A stretch of 64,000 nucleotides of DNA from Albitalea sp966211955 (GCA_966211955.1 CBIHOF010000002.1:372001-436000), one strand, 5' to 3'; numbered from the stretch's first letter, positions 27,743 to 38,064 are shown. The notes: generated from the letters alone by a model not told the origin. Numbers and translations: made by a program.

Positions 27743-30700
27743 TCAGGCGTGCTGCCGCGAGGCGGCGCGCAGGTGGTCGAGCAGGGCATGGCGTTCTGCA
27801 TGGCGTGCGACCGCACCCTGGCGGTCGAACTGCGCAGCCAGTGCGCTGCGGCCGCCGTTGTCGCCATCAGCGGCCGACACGCGGGCCTTGGGCCGCGGCG
27901 CATCTGTCTTCACGTCGATGTCGAGGTGCGAGCTGGCGCGGTTGCCGTGGCTGTCCCGCGCGATGATTTCGATGTGGAGCACCTGGTTCACGCCGGCCGG
28001 CGGGAGTCCGGCGAGCGTGCCGCTGACCGGGTCGAACTTCAGCCATGCCGGCAGCGGCTGCCCATTGGACAGCCGCACCTCGATGGTCACGGGCTCGCCG
28101 CGGTCGCTGTGGGTGAAGGTCGATGCGGGCAGCCGGATGTCCACGGCCTGGCCGGCGCGAACGCTGAAGTTGCCGATCTCGGGCAGGGCCTGCAGCCCGG
28201 GCCTGTCGCTCACGCCGGTATCGATGAACCCCGGATGCAGCCCCGGCGTGCTGACGATCGTCAGGCGGTCGATGCCCAATGCGTCCGGGCCGAGCGGCAC
28301 GATGTTGTTCGAGAAGCCGGCACTCTGGGTGAGGGGCATCCCTTCGTGGCCGCCGTTGCCCGCGCCCGCGACCAGCGTGATCGTCGGGGTGTCGATCTGG
28401 TTGACCGGTGTGCCCGGGTTGAACGTGACGGGCGCCGTCCACGGTGGTGTGTCCGGTGGCGGCGGTGACGCGGGCTGCGGGACGGGTGCCGGCACAGGCG
28501 CCGGCGCACTGGGCACCGGCACCAGCACATAGGTGTCCCCGGTGGTGGTGCCGGTCATGGCGTTGCCCACGCCGTCGACGATGCCGCTGCCCGTGCCATT
28601 GAGCTGCAGGGCGAGCTGGCCGCTGCCCGCGACATGGCCGACCAGCACGGTGTAGGTGCGCGCATCGGCCTGTGTCACCGAGATCACGTCGCCCTGGGCC
28701 CCGCCTTGTTTGGCCAGCGCGAAATCCGACACGTCCACGCCCGTGACGTCTTCGGAGAACACCACCGTGTAGCGAACCGACGCGGTCGATGTGGGCGTGG
28801 CGTCCAGCCGGGAGATCGCGGTGGCCACGGGCGCCACCGCGTCAACCACGATGCCGGTGGTGGCGGGCACGCCGCTCAACGCGAGGTCCAGGTTGTTGCC
28901 CGCTGCATCGCGCAGCGTGGCGCCGTTGGACTGCAGCGCGCTGACCGCGATGCCGCCGCCGGCGTTGTCGCCGGCCTGCACGGCGTACTGGAAGGTGAGG
29001 GTGCCGCTTCCCGAGCCGGACACGTAGTCTGCGTAGACGGTGGCGCCGCCGAAATCGAGTGCAAGGCGTGGCGTGCCGCCGGCGGTGTTCACCGTCAGCG
29101 CTTCGCTTGCGTCCACGGTGAAGGTGAAGACGGTGCCGACGGTGTAGATGCCATTGGCCGGCACGCCAACGCTCGTGACGGCTGGGGCATCGCGGTCGAT
29201 GCTGTAGGCCGGGCCCGCCAGTCCACCTGCGAGGGCATTGCCGGCGGTGTCCACGATGCCGGTGCCGCTGGCGTTCAGGTCCAGCCGCAGGCTGCCGGTA
29301 CCGGCGAGGGTATTGACGAGGACGGTGTAGGTGTGGGCATCGACCTGCGTCACCGACGCGATCCTGCCGCTGGCCGTGCCGCTCGACACCAACGCGAAGT
29401 CGCTTGCATCGACCCCGCTCACGTCTTCCGAGAACGTGGCGGTGTAGCTGACGCTGGCCGCATTCGTCGGGTTCGCATCGACGCGCACGATGGCCGACGG
29501 CGTGGGACTCGTGGTGTCCACCAGCACGCCGCTGGTGCTGCCCACGCCGCCGAGGGTGAGGGCGAGGTTGTTGCCTGCCGCGTCGCGCAGCGTCCCGCCG
29601 TTGGCCTGCAGGGAACCAATCGCGATGCCGTTGCTGTCGGTGTCGCCCGGCTGCACGACGTACTGGAAGGTCAGCACGCCGCTGCCCGAGCCGGAGGCAT
29701 AGGTTGCGAAGACCGTGGAGCCGCCGATGTCCAGCGCAAGACGAGGCGTGCCGCCGCCGGTGTTCACGATGACCGGTTCGCTCGTGTTGACGGTGAAGCT
29801 CAGCACGTCGCCCGCGTTGTAGTTGCCGCTCGCAGGCACGCCCACGCTGGCCACGCTCGGGTCGATCGCATCCACCCGCACGCCGGTGGTGGCGCCGACG
29901 CTGTTGAGCGCGAGGGCGGCGTTGTTGCCCACTGCATCGCGCAGCGTGCCGCCGTTGGTGTCGACGCTGCTGCCGAGGGCGATGCCGTTGCCGTCGAGTT
30001 CGCCGCCGGCCACGGTCAGGCGGAAGACGAGCGCGGAGGAGCCGGAGCCCGAGAGGTAGTTCGCATAGACGGTGCCGCCGGTGTCCAGCGTGACGGCGAT
30101 GCGCGGCGTGCCGCCGGTCGAATCCACCGTCACCGCTTCGCTGAATGTCACGGTGAAGTCGAGGTCTTGCCCGGCCACGTAGGTGGCGTTGGCGGGTACG
30201 CCGACGCTCGTGACCACTGGCGCGACGCCGTCGATCACGATGGCGTGCTGGCCGGCGATGGAGTTCGCGCCGCCGGTGGCCGGCAGGGCCAGCGCCGCGT
30301 CGAGGCTCGCGACGCTGCGGATCGTGCCGCCGTTGAGCGCCAGCGCGCCGGTTGATTGATAGTCCAGGTCGGCGCTGGCGTCGCCCGACTGCACCGTGTA
30401 GGAAAAGCTCAACGTGTTGGTGCCTGACCCCGATACATAGACGGCATTGCGATCGACGCTGCCGGTTTCGAGCAGCAAGGTGGGCGTGCCGCCGGTCGTG
30501 TCCACGTTGACCACTGCATCGAAGGTGATGGTGGCCGTGATCGTGTCGCCGACCTTGTAGCTGCCGTCGGGCGCGCTCACGTGGACGGTGGAGACGGCGG
30601 GGTTGATCGGGTCGACCGTGACGCCCAGGGTGTCGCTGTCGGTCTGCGTACCGCCGCTGCCCGTGCTGCCCTGGTCGCTCGTGGTGATCTGCAGGCTGGC

Positions 30701-33700
30701 CGCGCCGTTGTAGCCGGCGGTCGGCACGTAGCTCAGGCCGTTCAACGCCGCGTTGACGTTCGCGATCGTTCCAGTGAACGTCATGGTCGCGTCGCCGCTG
30801 CCGCTGCCCACCGTGAAGCTGAGCCCGGTCGTGCCGGACAGCGTCATCAGGCCATGCGTTGCCGTGAGCGTCACCTGCATCGCGGCCGATCCGGCGTCCA
30901 CGTCGCCGACGGAGATGAGGTTGCCGTTGCCACTGTTGAACACCAGCGTCGAATCCTGCGAGACGTGCTGCGCCGGCGGCACGCCATTGACCGGCGCGTC
31001 GTTGACGGCGTTCACCGCCAGCGTGAGGGTCGTCGATGCGGCCTCGCTGCTGGCGGTGCCGGAGCCGCCCGGGTCGACGCCCGTGTTGCCGCCGTCGTCG
31101 ATGGCGACGCTCAAGGTCACGTTGCTCGATGCATCGCTGGCCGTGGTGAAGCTGACCTGGCTCGCCGCGATGAAGGCATTGATGTTGGCGATGCTGCCGC
31201 TGAGCGTCATCGAGCCGGTGCCCGAGCCGCTCACCGTCACGCCGGAGCCACTCGTGGCCGCCAGCGTGCCGCTGCCCACGCCCAGGCTGACGGTCTCGCT
31301 GCCGCCGTTCGCGTCCGCGTCGGCGAAGCTGATGCCGGTGAGCGCGCCGCTCACGTCTTCAGTGATGCTGATGGAGCCCGGCGCGGTGATGCCCGGGGCA
31401 TCGTTCACCGACACGACGGCGACGGTGGCCGCCACCGACAAGGACGTGGTATCCACGCCGCCGCTGCTGGTGCCGCCGTTGTCCTGGATGCTCGTCAGCG
31501 CGATGACGCGGCTGGTGGTGCCCGGCAACTCGCTGGTGTCGCGATAACTGAGTCCATCCACCAAGGTGGTGGCCGCGGCGGCGCTGATGCCGGCAAGGTT
31601 GCCGATGGTCACGGTCGCCGTGCTCCCCGTGACGGAGACCGACACCGACATGCCGTTCGTGGCAGACGTTCCTGAGCTGCCGTTGGCCAGGGCGAAGTCG
31701 GTGCCGTCGATGCGCAGGATTTCGCCGCTGCCGTCGGCAACGTTGCTCACCGTGAGCGTCAGCTGGGTGATGGTCTGGCCGGACTCGACGGTGCTGATGG
31801 AAACGCCGCTGAATAGGTCCACCGCGGAGCCATTCTCCGTGTAGGTCGGCGTTCCGCCGGTGGCGCTGAGGGTGGGCGCATCGTTGACGCCGGCCAGAAG
31901 CGCGGTCGTGCTCGCGGTGCTGCTGATGCCGCCGTCGCCATCGCTCACGGTGAAGGCGATGGTGCGGCTGCCGGTGTTGGGTTCCGTGGTGTTGCTGTTG
32001 CGGTAGGTGATGGCGTTGACCAGGGTCGTGGCGCGTGCCGCCGTCGAACTCGCGTTGAAGTCGACCACGAGGTTCGCGCCGCCGGTGCCGTCGCTGCTGA
32101 TGGTGCCGATGTCCACGCCGCCCACCGACACGTGGCTGCCCACGGTCACGCCGGCGCTGAGCGACACCGTGCCGCTGGTGTCGATGCCGAGGACGTCTTC
32201 GCTGCCAACGCCGCCGCCTGAGATGGCGACGGTGAGTGCGCCGCCGCTGAAGTCGGCTGAATCGGCGTCGCTCACCGTGGCGGCCGTGCCGCTGTCGAGT
32301 TTTACTGCCGCGCCACCTTCGGTGTAGGTGACGCTGTCGCCATTGAGGTTGCCGAGCGTCGGCGCCGCGTTGGGCACGTTGGCCACGGTGATGCCGTTGC
32401 CGGTGAGGTCGGCCACCACCACGGCGGCTGCAGCACCGGCGGCCCAGTCCTCGGCCGCCGCGATGTTGTAGGTGACGCTGCCGAGCGAACTCGTCCCGGG
32501 CTTGTCCAGCCGCGATGCCACCGCCGCGAAGTCGGTCCCGTTCAAGGTCACGGTGAACGAGGTGCCGCTCGTGATTTCCACGCTGCTGCTGGTGAGCGTG
32601 TAGGCCGTCGAATCGCCCGACAGGCTGAGCTTGGACACGTCGATGTCGTTCGCCGCGCCCGCGAGCTTCAGGAAGCCGGTGCCTGTCACCACCAGCACGC
32701 CGGTGGTGGCGTCGTAGGTGGCGCTCGTGATGGTGGGCACCGCCACGTTGCTCGCGGTGACGCCGTTGCCGGTGAGGTCTGCCACGACGACCGCGGACGC
32801 CGCACCCGCGGCCCAGTCTTCCGCCGCGGCGAGGTTGTAGGTGGTCGCGCCGGTGGAGCTCGTGCCGTTCTTGTTGACGATCTGGTTGATCGCCGCCTGG
32901 TCGGTTGCGCTCAGCGTCAGCGTGAAGCTCGTGCCCGAGGTGATTTCGACGTTGGCGGTGTCGGTGAGCGTGTAGGTGCTGCCGCCTTCGCCGGTGAAGG
33001 TGAACTTGTTGGCGACGATGTCGTTGGTGGCGCCGGCAAGTGACAGGAAGCCGGTGCCGGTGACGACCAGCGCACCGGCGTTCGCGTCGTAGGTGGCGCT
33101 CGTGATGGCCGGCACCGCCACGTTGCTGGTGGTGATGCCATTGCCGCTCAGGTCTGCGACCACCACCGCGGCATCAGCGCCGGCGGCCCAGTCTTCGGCC
33201 GCTGCGAGGTTGTAGGTGGTGCCGCTGGTGGAGCTCGTGCCGTTCTTGTTCAGGATCTGGTTGATCGCGGCCTTGTCCGTGGCGCTCAGCGTGAGCGTGA
33301 AGGCCGTGCCGGAGGTGATCTCGACGTTGGACGTGTCGGTCAGCGTGTAGGTGGTTCCGCCTTCGCCGGTGAGGGTGAACTTGTTGGCGACGATGTCGTT
33401 GGTGGAGCCTGAAGCACTCAGGAAGCCCGTGCCGGTGACGACCAGTGCGCCAGTACTCTCGTTGTAGGTCGCGCTCGTGATCGTGGGCGCCGCCACGTTG
33501 CTGGCGGTGACGCCGTTGCCGGTGCTGTCCGCCACCACGACCGCCGCATCGGCGCCGGCGGCCCAGTCTTCTGCCGCGGCGAGGTTGTAGGTGGTGCCCC
33601 CGGTCGAGCTCGTGCCGTTCTTGTTGACGATCTGGTTGATCGCCGCCTTGTCCGTCGCGCTCAAGGTCAGGGTGAAGCTGGTGCCCGAGGTGATCTCGAC

Positions 33701-36700
33701 GTTGGCCGTGTCGGTCAGCGTGTAAGTGGATCCGCCCTCGCCGGTCAAGGTGAACTTGTTGGCGACGATGTCGTTGGTGGCGCCTGCAGCACTCAGGAGG
33801 CCCGTGCCCGTGACGACGAGTGCGCCAGTGCTCTCGTCGTAGGTCGCGCTCGTGATCGTGGGTACTGCCACGTTGCTGGCGGTGACGCCGTTGCCCGTGA
33901 GATCGGCGACGACCACTGCTGCATCCGCGCCCGCCGCCCAGTCTTCAGATCCGGCGAGGTTGTAGGTGGTGCCGCCGGTGGAGCTCGTGCCGTTCTTGTT
34001 GATGATCTGGTTGATCGCGGCCTTGTCCGTCGCGCTCAGGCTCAGCGTGAAGCTCGTGCCCGATGTGATCTCGACGTTGGCGGTGTCGGTCAGCGTGTAG
34101 GTGGATCCGCCCTCGCCGGTCAAGGTGAACTTGTTGGCGACGATGTCGTTGGTGGCGCCGCTCAGTGACAGGAAGCCGGTGCCGGTCACCACCAGCACGC
34201 CGGTGCTTTCGTTGTAGGTGGCGCTCGTGATCGCAGGCACCGCCACGTTGCTCGCGGTGAGGCCGTTGCCGGTGGTGTCCGCCACGACCACCGCGGCATC
34301 GGCCCCCGCCGACCAGTCTTCCGCCGCCGCGAGGTTGTAGGTGGTGCCGCTGGTGGAGCTCGTGCCGTTCTTGTTGACGATGAGATTGATCGCGGCCTTG
34401 TCCGTTGCGCTCAGCGTCAGCGTGAAGCTCGTGCCGGAGGTGATCTCGACGTTGCTGGTGTCGGTGAGGGTGTAGGTGCCGCCGCCTTCGCCGGTGAAGG
34501 TGAACTTGTTGGCGACGATGTCGTTCGTGGCGCCGCTGAGCGACGAGAAACCGGTGCCGCTGACGACCAGTGCGCCGGTGCTCGCGTTGTAGGTGGCGCT
34601 CGTGATGGCCGGTACCGCGACATTGCTTGCCGTGACGCCGTTGCCCGTCGTGTCGGCGACCACCACGGCGGACGCGGCGCCGGCCGCCCAGTCTTCCGCC
34701 GCGGCGAGGTTGTAGGTGGTGCCGCTGGTGGAGCCCGTGCCGTTCTTGTTCAGGATCTGGTTGATCGCGGCCTTGTCGGTGGCACTCAGCGTGAGCGTGA
34801 AGGCCGTGCCGGAAGTGATGTCGACGTTGGCCGTGTCGGTCAGCGTGTAGGTGGATCCGCCCTCGCCGGTGAGGGTGAACTTGTTGGCGACGATGTCGTT
34901 GGTGGCGCCCGAAGCACTCAGGAAGCCCGTGCCCGTGACAACCAGCGCGCCGGTGCTCTCGTCGTAGGTCGCGCTCGTGATGGCAGGCACCGCCACGTTG
35001 CTTGCGGTGACGCCGTTGCCCGTCAGGTCGGCGATCGTCGATGAAGGCGTGACGCCGGTGTCCCAGTCTTCGGCAGCGGCGAGGTTGTAGGTGGTGCCGT
35101 TCGTGGCGCTCGCGCCGTTCTTGTTGATGATGAGGTTGACGGCTGCCTTGTCGGTGCTGCTCAAGGTCACCGTGAAGCCGGTCGACGAACTGATCTCCAC
35201 GTCGGCCGAGTCGGTCAGCGTGTAGGTGGATCCGCCTTCCCCCGTGAAGGTGAGCTTGGAGACATCGATGTCGTTCGCCGCGCCGCCGGCGGCCACGAAG
35301 CCGGTGCCGGTGACCACCAGGCTGCCGGTGCTGGCGTCGTAGGTGGCGCTCGTGATCGCGGCGAGGTTGGTGTCGGTGGTGCCGCCGCCGGTGGTGGAGA
35401 TCTTCGCGGTGGCCGTTCCGTTGGCGCCGTTGGCGCTGCCGCCCTTGGTGGCAATGCCGCCGAGTCCTGCGCCGCCTGCATTGGTGGTGCCGAAGGTGGC
35501 GTAGGTGCCTGAATCCATCTGCACCGTGCCGCCGTTGTTCCAGATGGCGCCGGTGCCGGACCCGCCCGCGCCGCCGTTGCCCCCCCCGCCACCCGGAGCG
35601 GACCCGCCGCCCCCGCCGCCGGCAGCGCCGATGTTGTTGGTGATCGTGCTCGCCGTGATGACGATCGTGCCGGTGTTGTAGATGCCGCCCACGGCATTGC
35701 CGCCACGGCCGCCCCCAAAGGTGTAGCCGGCCCCACCGCCCCCGCCACCGATTCCGATCGAGCCATTGTTGGCCGTGCCGCCGTTGCCGCCATTCGTATA
35801 GCCGCCGCCGTAGGTGGAACCCGCTCCGCCAGTGGTCGTGCCGCCTGCGCCGCCCATGCCGGTGTACCCGGCGCCTCTGCCTCCGGCGCCTGCGGATCCT
35901 GCCTGGCCGCCCGAGCCATAGTTGGCTCCCCCCGTGCCGCCGGACGCGGAGCCGAATCCACCACCGCCGCCGCCCGCACCACCACCGCCGCCCGCGCCGC
36001 CACCACCCCCGCCGCCGCCTGCCGCCTTGTTGGCGGTGATGGTGCTGTGGGTGATGGTCAGGGTCCCGGCGTTGTTGATGCCCGCGCCCAGCGAATCGCC
36101 GCCGGCAGAACCTGTGCCGGTGCCGGGCGTGTCGCCGCCGGTCCCGGTCAGGAACCCGTTGGTGATCGTGAGCCCGTCCAGCGTCACCGTGCCCGACGTG
36201 ATGCTGATGACCCGGCTGGTGTGGTTGGCGTTGATCGTGACATCCGCCGTCCCGTTGTTGTCCAGGTCGCCGTCGATGGTCAGGTTCTTGTTGATCGTCA
36301 GCTGGCCGCTGCTGAGCGTCACCGTCATGCCGGCGTTGAAGGTGATCGTGTCGCCACTGATCGCAGCGGCGATCGTGTTGCGCAGCGTGCCGACTCCGGA
36401 GTCACCGTTGTTCGTGACGGTCAAGAGCGCCAGGTCGTGGTCGTAGGCGGCTTCCGATGTCGCCGCGAGCACCGATGTCGACTCGATGTGGCCGACGCTG
36501 ATTTCCAGGGCCCAGTCGGTGTGGACGCCAGTGCGGTTGCTCGACGCTGCGACGTCCCGCCCGGTGATGTCGGCAAGCGAAGCGACGAAGGCCATGCCCT
36601 GGTCGCCCGCGGCGGTGTTGCAGGCATAGATGAGGATGTCGCCACCGCTTCGCATGTCCCGGCCGATGGCGGCGAGGTCGCTCGCGTGGCCGGCCATCGT

Positions 36701-37216
36701 GTCGGCCGACAGGTAGGTGTTGCCCAGCCACAGGTCGCCGGTGTTCCCATGCGCAATGATCTGCACCGACGCGGCGCCCTGGTGCTGCGCGAGGTAGTCG
36801 GCCATCTGCTTCAGGCCATCGTGTCCTTGCTGCAGAACGACGACGTCGGCGTTGGCCGCGACGTTTGCCAGCAAGGCCGGGGCCTCCTGCACGCGGGCGT
36901 CGACGAACACCACGGTGCGGGCGCTTGCGGCCGCGGCATCACTGTCTGCCGTTGGCGCTGTTGCTGCGGCCGGCATGGGGCTCTGGGCGAAGCTCGACTT
37001 GTCCACCACCGCGGCTTCGTGCGCCGGCTCCGCCTGCGCTGCGTGCAGCGCCGTGGCGAGCGCGGCACCGTCGAACATGATGCGTGGCTCCAGCGCCATG
37101 ATGCGCACGGCAGAAGGCCGCGGGCCCTCCCGAGTGGCCGGCTGCGGTTCGCTCTCGCGAATCGCAGCAAAGGCTTGGAGGATGTGGTTCCAGACTGTGT
37201 TGCGACTGCGATTCAT
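27743..37216 (-). CDS. Giant LEPR/DUF4347 repeat surface protein (putative adhesin)
   Basis: A 3157-residue protein, by far the largest in the window. Residues 41-50 hold the LEPR-type motif ALEPRIMFDG of large exported repeat proteins. A DUF4347 domain spans about 100-260 (FVDARVQEAP; IIAHGNTGDLWLG; ILIYACNTAAG). A beta-helix-like and Gly-rich region follows (270-620), eight tandem repeats of about 125 residues (621-1615), cadherin-like modules (to about 2205), Bap/Ig-like repeats (to about 2890), a Pro-rich linker, and a cadherin/dystroglycan-like module near the end. No Sec signal peptide, RTX nonapeptides or typical C-terminal type I signal is seen. It lies 8 bases after the sulfotransferase gene, whose stop codon region supplies a GAGGG ribosome-binding sequence. 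Adhesin role is inferred from architecture. Confidence 0.9.
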   Translation of the reverse strand: MNRSRNTVWNHILQAFAAIRESEPQPATREGPRPSAVRIMALEPRIMFDGAALATALHAAQAEPAHEAAVVDKSSFAQSPMPAAATAPTADSDAAAASARTVVFVDARVQEAPALLANVAANADVVVLQQGHDGLKQMADYLAQHQGAASVQIIAHGNTGDLWLGNTYLSADTMAGHASDLAAIGRDMRSGGDILIYACNTAAGDQGMAFVASLADITGRDVAASSNRTGVHTDWALEISVGHIESTSVLAATSEAAYDHDLALLTVTNNGDSGVGTLRNTIAAAISGDTITFNAGMTVTLSSGQLTINKNLTIDGDLDNNGTADVTINANHTSRVISITSGTVTLDGLTITNGFLTGTGGDTPGTGTGSAGGDSLGAGINNAGTLTITHSTITANKAAGGGGGGGGAGGGGGAGGGGGGFGSASGGTGGANYGSGGQAGSAGAGGRGAGYTGMGGAGGTTTGGAGSTYGGGYTNGGNGGTANNGSIGIGGGGGGAGYTFGGGRGGNAVGGIYNTGTIVITASTITNNIGAAGGGGGGSAPGGGGGNGGAGGSGTGAIWNNGGTVQMDSGTYATFGTTNAGGAGLGGIATKGGSANGANGTATAKISTTGGGTTDTNLAAITSATYDASTGSLVVTGTGFVAAGGAANDIDVSKLTFTGEGGSTYTLTDSADVEISSSTGFTVTLSSTDKAAVNLIINKNGASATNGTTYNLAAAEDWDTGVTPSSTIADLTGNGVTASNVAVPAITSATYDESTGALVVTGTGFLSASGATNDIVANKFTLTGEGGSTYTLTDTANVDITSGTAFTLTLSATDKAAINQILNKNGTGSTSGTTYNLAAAEDWAAGAASAVVVADTTGNGVTASNVAVPAITSATYNASTGALVVSGTGFSSLSGATNDIVANKFTFTGEGGGTYTLTDTSNVEITSGTSFTLTLSATDKAAINLIVNKNGTSSTSGTTYNLAAAEDWSAGADAAVVVADTTGNGLTASNVAVPAITSATYNESTGVLVVTGTGFLSLSGATNDIVANKFTLTGEGGSTYTLTDTANVEITSGTSFTLSLSATDKAAINQIINKNGTSSTGGTTYNLAGSEDWAAGADAAVVVADLTGNGVTASNVAVPTITSATYDESTGALVVTGTGLLSAAGATNDIVANKFTLTGEGGSTYTLTDTANVEITSGTSFTLTLSATDKAAINQIVNKNGTSSTGGTTYNLAAAEDWAAGADAAVVVADSTGNGVTASNVAAPTITSATYNESTGALVVTGTGFLSASGSTNDIVANKFTLTGEGGTTYTLTDTSNVEITSGTAFTLTLSATDKAAINQILNKNGTSSTSGTTYNLAAAEDWAAGADAAVVVADLSGNGITTSNVAVPAITSATYDANAGALVVTGTGFLSLAGATNDIVANKFTFTGEGGSTYTLTDTANVEITSGTSFTLTLSATDQAAINQIVNKNGTSSTGATTYNLAAAEDWAAGAASAVVVADLTGNGVTASNVAVPTITSATYDATTGVLVVTGTGFLKLAGAANDIDVSKLSLSGDSTAYTLTSSSVEITSGTSFTVTLNGTDFAAVASRLDKPGTSSLGSVTYNIAAAEDWAAGAAAAVVVADLTGNGITVANVPNAAPTLGNLNGDSVTYTEGGAAVKLDSGTAATVSDADSADFSGGALTVAISGGGVGSEDVLGIDTSGTVSLSAGVTVGSHVSVGGVDIGTISSDGTGGANLVVDFNASSTAARATTLVNAITYRNSNTTEPNTGSRTIAFTVSDGDGGISSTASTTALLAGVNDAPTLSATGGTPTYTENGSAVDLFSGVSISTVESGQTITQLTLTVSNVADGSGEILRIDGTDFALANGSSGTSATNGMSVSVSVTGSTATVTIGNLAGISAAAATTLVDGLSYRDTSELPGTTSRVIALTSIQDNGGTSSGGVDTTSLSVAATVAVVSVNDAPGITAPGSISITEDVSGALTGISFADADANGGSETVSLGVGSGTLAATSGSGVTVSGSGTGSMTLSGSIANINAFIAASQVSFTTASDASSNVTLSVAIDDGGNTGVDPGGSGTASSEAASTTLTLAVNAVNDAPVNGVPPAQHVSQDSTLVFNSGNGNLISVGDVDAGSAAMQVTLTATHGLMTLSGTTGLSFTVGSGSGDATMTFTGTIANVNAALNGLSYVPTAGYNGAASLQITTSDQGSTGSGGTQTDSDTLGVTVDPINPAVSTVHVSAPDGSYKVGDTITATITFDAVVNVDTTGGTPTLLLETGSVDRNAVYVSGSGTNTLSFSYTVQSGDASADLDYQSTGALALNGGTIRSVASLDAALALPATGGANSIAGQHAIVIDGVAPVVTSVGVPANATYVAGQDLDFTVTFSEAVTVDSTGGTPRIAVTLDTGGTVYANYLSGSGSSALVFRLTVAGGELDGNGIALGSSVDTNGGTLRDAVGNNAALALNSVGATTGVRVDAIDPSVASVGVPASGNYNAGDVLSFTVNTSEPVIVNTGGGTPRLALDIGGSTVFATYASGSGSGVLTFQYVVQPGDTDSNGIAIGSLQANGGTLRDAAGNNLALTLGGVGSTSGVLVDTTSPTPSAIVRVDANPTNAASVSYTATFSEDVSGVDASDFALVSSGTASGRIASVTQVDAHTYTVLVNTLAGTGSLRLDLNASGTGIVDTAGNALAGGLAGPAYSIDRDAPAVTSVGVPANGIYTVGTVFTFTVDASEALTVNTAGGTPRLALDFGGATVYADYVSGSGSGTLTFQYAVQAGDNAGGGIAVSALQSNGATLRDAAGNNLDLALSGVPATTGIVVDAVAPVATAISRLDATPTSTASVRYTVVFSEDVTGVDVSDFALAKQGGAQGDVISVTQADARTYTVLVGHVAGSGQLALQLNGTGSGIVDGVGNAMTGTTTGDTYVLVPVPSAPAPVPAPVPQPASPPPPDTPPWTAPVTFNPGTPVNQIDTPTITLVAGAGNGGHEGMPLTQSAGFSNNIVPLGPDALGIDRLTIVSTPGLHPGFIDTGVSDRPGLQALPEIGNFSVRAGQAVDIRLPASTFTHSDRGEPVTIEVRLSNGQPLPAWLKFDPVSGTLAGLPPAGVNQVLHIEIIARDSHGNRASSHLDIDVKTDAPRPKARVSAADGDNGGRSALAAQFDRQGAVARHAERHALLDHLRAASRQHA
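32372..35356 (-). repeat. Tandem 375-bp coding repeat array (8 units)
   Basis: Eight in-frame units inside the giant adhesin gene, each starting ITSATY and ending near TGNGVTASNVAVP. A shared anchor (CGCCACGTTG or close variants) recurs at 32741, 33116, 33491, 33866, 34241, 34616 and 34991, exactly 375 bases apart; the last unit is shorter (369). Inner units are highly similar, outer ones diverged, the usual sign of unequal crossing-over in the middle of an array. Confidence 0.93.
35540..36030 (-). repeat. Glycine-codon low-complexity tract in the adhesin gene
   Basis: GCC/CCG-dominated sequence encoding runs of glycine (up to eight in a row) broken by Ala, Ser, Asn and Tyr, within the beta-helix-like region. 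It is probably a flexible or polyglycine-helix surface of the beta-solenoid. It is also the likeliest place for assembly or slippage errors in this gene. Confidence 0.7.
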
Positions 37217-37224
37217 GGCGGCCC

Positions 37225-38064
37225 TCAGGTCTTGGCGGCGGTGATGACGTTGGCGCTGCTGTTGGCGATGTCCTGCCAGAACGACATGCCCTGGTACTGG
37301 GCGAAGAGGTCGGGCGGCAAGATGGTCCGGCGCGGTTCCAGCGACACGCGCGGCCGCACCTTGTGCAGGCCCGACAGGCCAAGCGCCGTGTCGAACTCCG
37401 GTGCATCGAACTCGATCCGGTCGAAGTCGTGGCCGTCGTACCAGGGTTCGTCGATGAACTGGTAGACCAGCGGCAGGACTTTCGCGGGTGCCTTGGCGAG
37501 CAGCTCGTAGTCGACGATCAGCAGCGAACCGGCGTGCTCGCCATAGAAGGCTTCCTTGAGCGCGCTCCAGGCGAAACCCACCAACCGGTTGCGCTGGCCG
37601 AGCGTGTCCACGCGGCTGTACACCGTGTTGCGCTCGATCGTGTCGCTGAACAGTCGGGTGTTCTCGAAAGGATTGGCGCGGTAGAGCCGCTCGATGCTGT
37701 CCATCACCCAGGCCACGTTGCGCACGCAGGCGATGACCCGGGCCTGCGGAAAGAGGTCCAGGATCGCGGGCAGCTTGGCCGACCAGAGGCGGTTGGTGTC
37801 GAAGATGACCGAGTCGTCGGGCTTGTCGGCGTAGTAGTTGTGGAACAGGCCGCGCAGCAGCCTGCGGCGCTGGTCCTGCGTCACGAGCGGGCCGAACTCC
37901 GAGCCGGCGGCGACCTGGTCGAGCATGCCGGTGAAGAACGACGCAATGGGACTCGAGATGCCGGCATGAAAGTGCGGGTTCTGCCGCAAGATGGCAGACA
38001 GCAGCGTCGAGCCTGAGCGTGGGAGTCCGGAAAGAAAATGGAATCGCTTTGTTGTGCTTGTCAT
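37225..38064 (-). CDS. PAPS-dependent sulfotransferase family protein
   Basis: A 279-residue cytoplasmic sulfotransferase. The 5'-phosphosulfate-binding loop is GLPRSGSTLLSAIL (residues 13-26), and the 3'-phosphate-binding segment is VIACVRNVAWVMDSIERLY. Sequence pattern fits the Sulfotransfer_3 branch, which includes bacterial protein and glycan sulfotransferases. It is the first gene of the operon, 8 bases before the giant adhesin, with the APS kinase gene cysC divergent 85 bases away. The target is unknown; a tyrosine or sugar on the adhesin is the obvious candidate but is inferred. Start MTSTTKRF is chosen because the P-loop follows at the usual distance; the frame stays open further upstream, into cysC. 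Confidence 0.88.
   Translation of the reverse strand: MTSTTKRFHFLSGLPRSGSTLLSAILRQNPHFHAGISSPIASFFTGMLDQVAAGSEFGPLVTQDQRRRLLRGLFHNYYADKPDDSVIFDTNRLWSAKLPAILDLFPQARVIACVRNVAWVMDSIERLYRANPFENTRLFSDTIERNTVYSRVDTLGQRNRLVGFAWSALKEAFYGEHAGSLLIVDYELLAKAPAKVLPLVYQFIDEPWYDGHDFDRIEFDAPEFDTALGLSGLHKVRPRVSLEPRRTILPPDLFAQYQGMSFWQDIANSSANVITAAKT

Noticed and set aside
32372..35356. Regular direct repeats that might suggest a CRISPR array
   Set aside because: Units are 375 bases, in-frame and code for similar protein modules; there are no short repeats with unique spacers and no cas genes.
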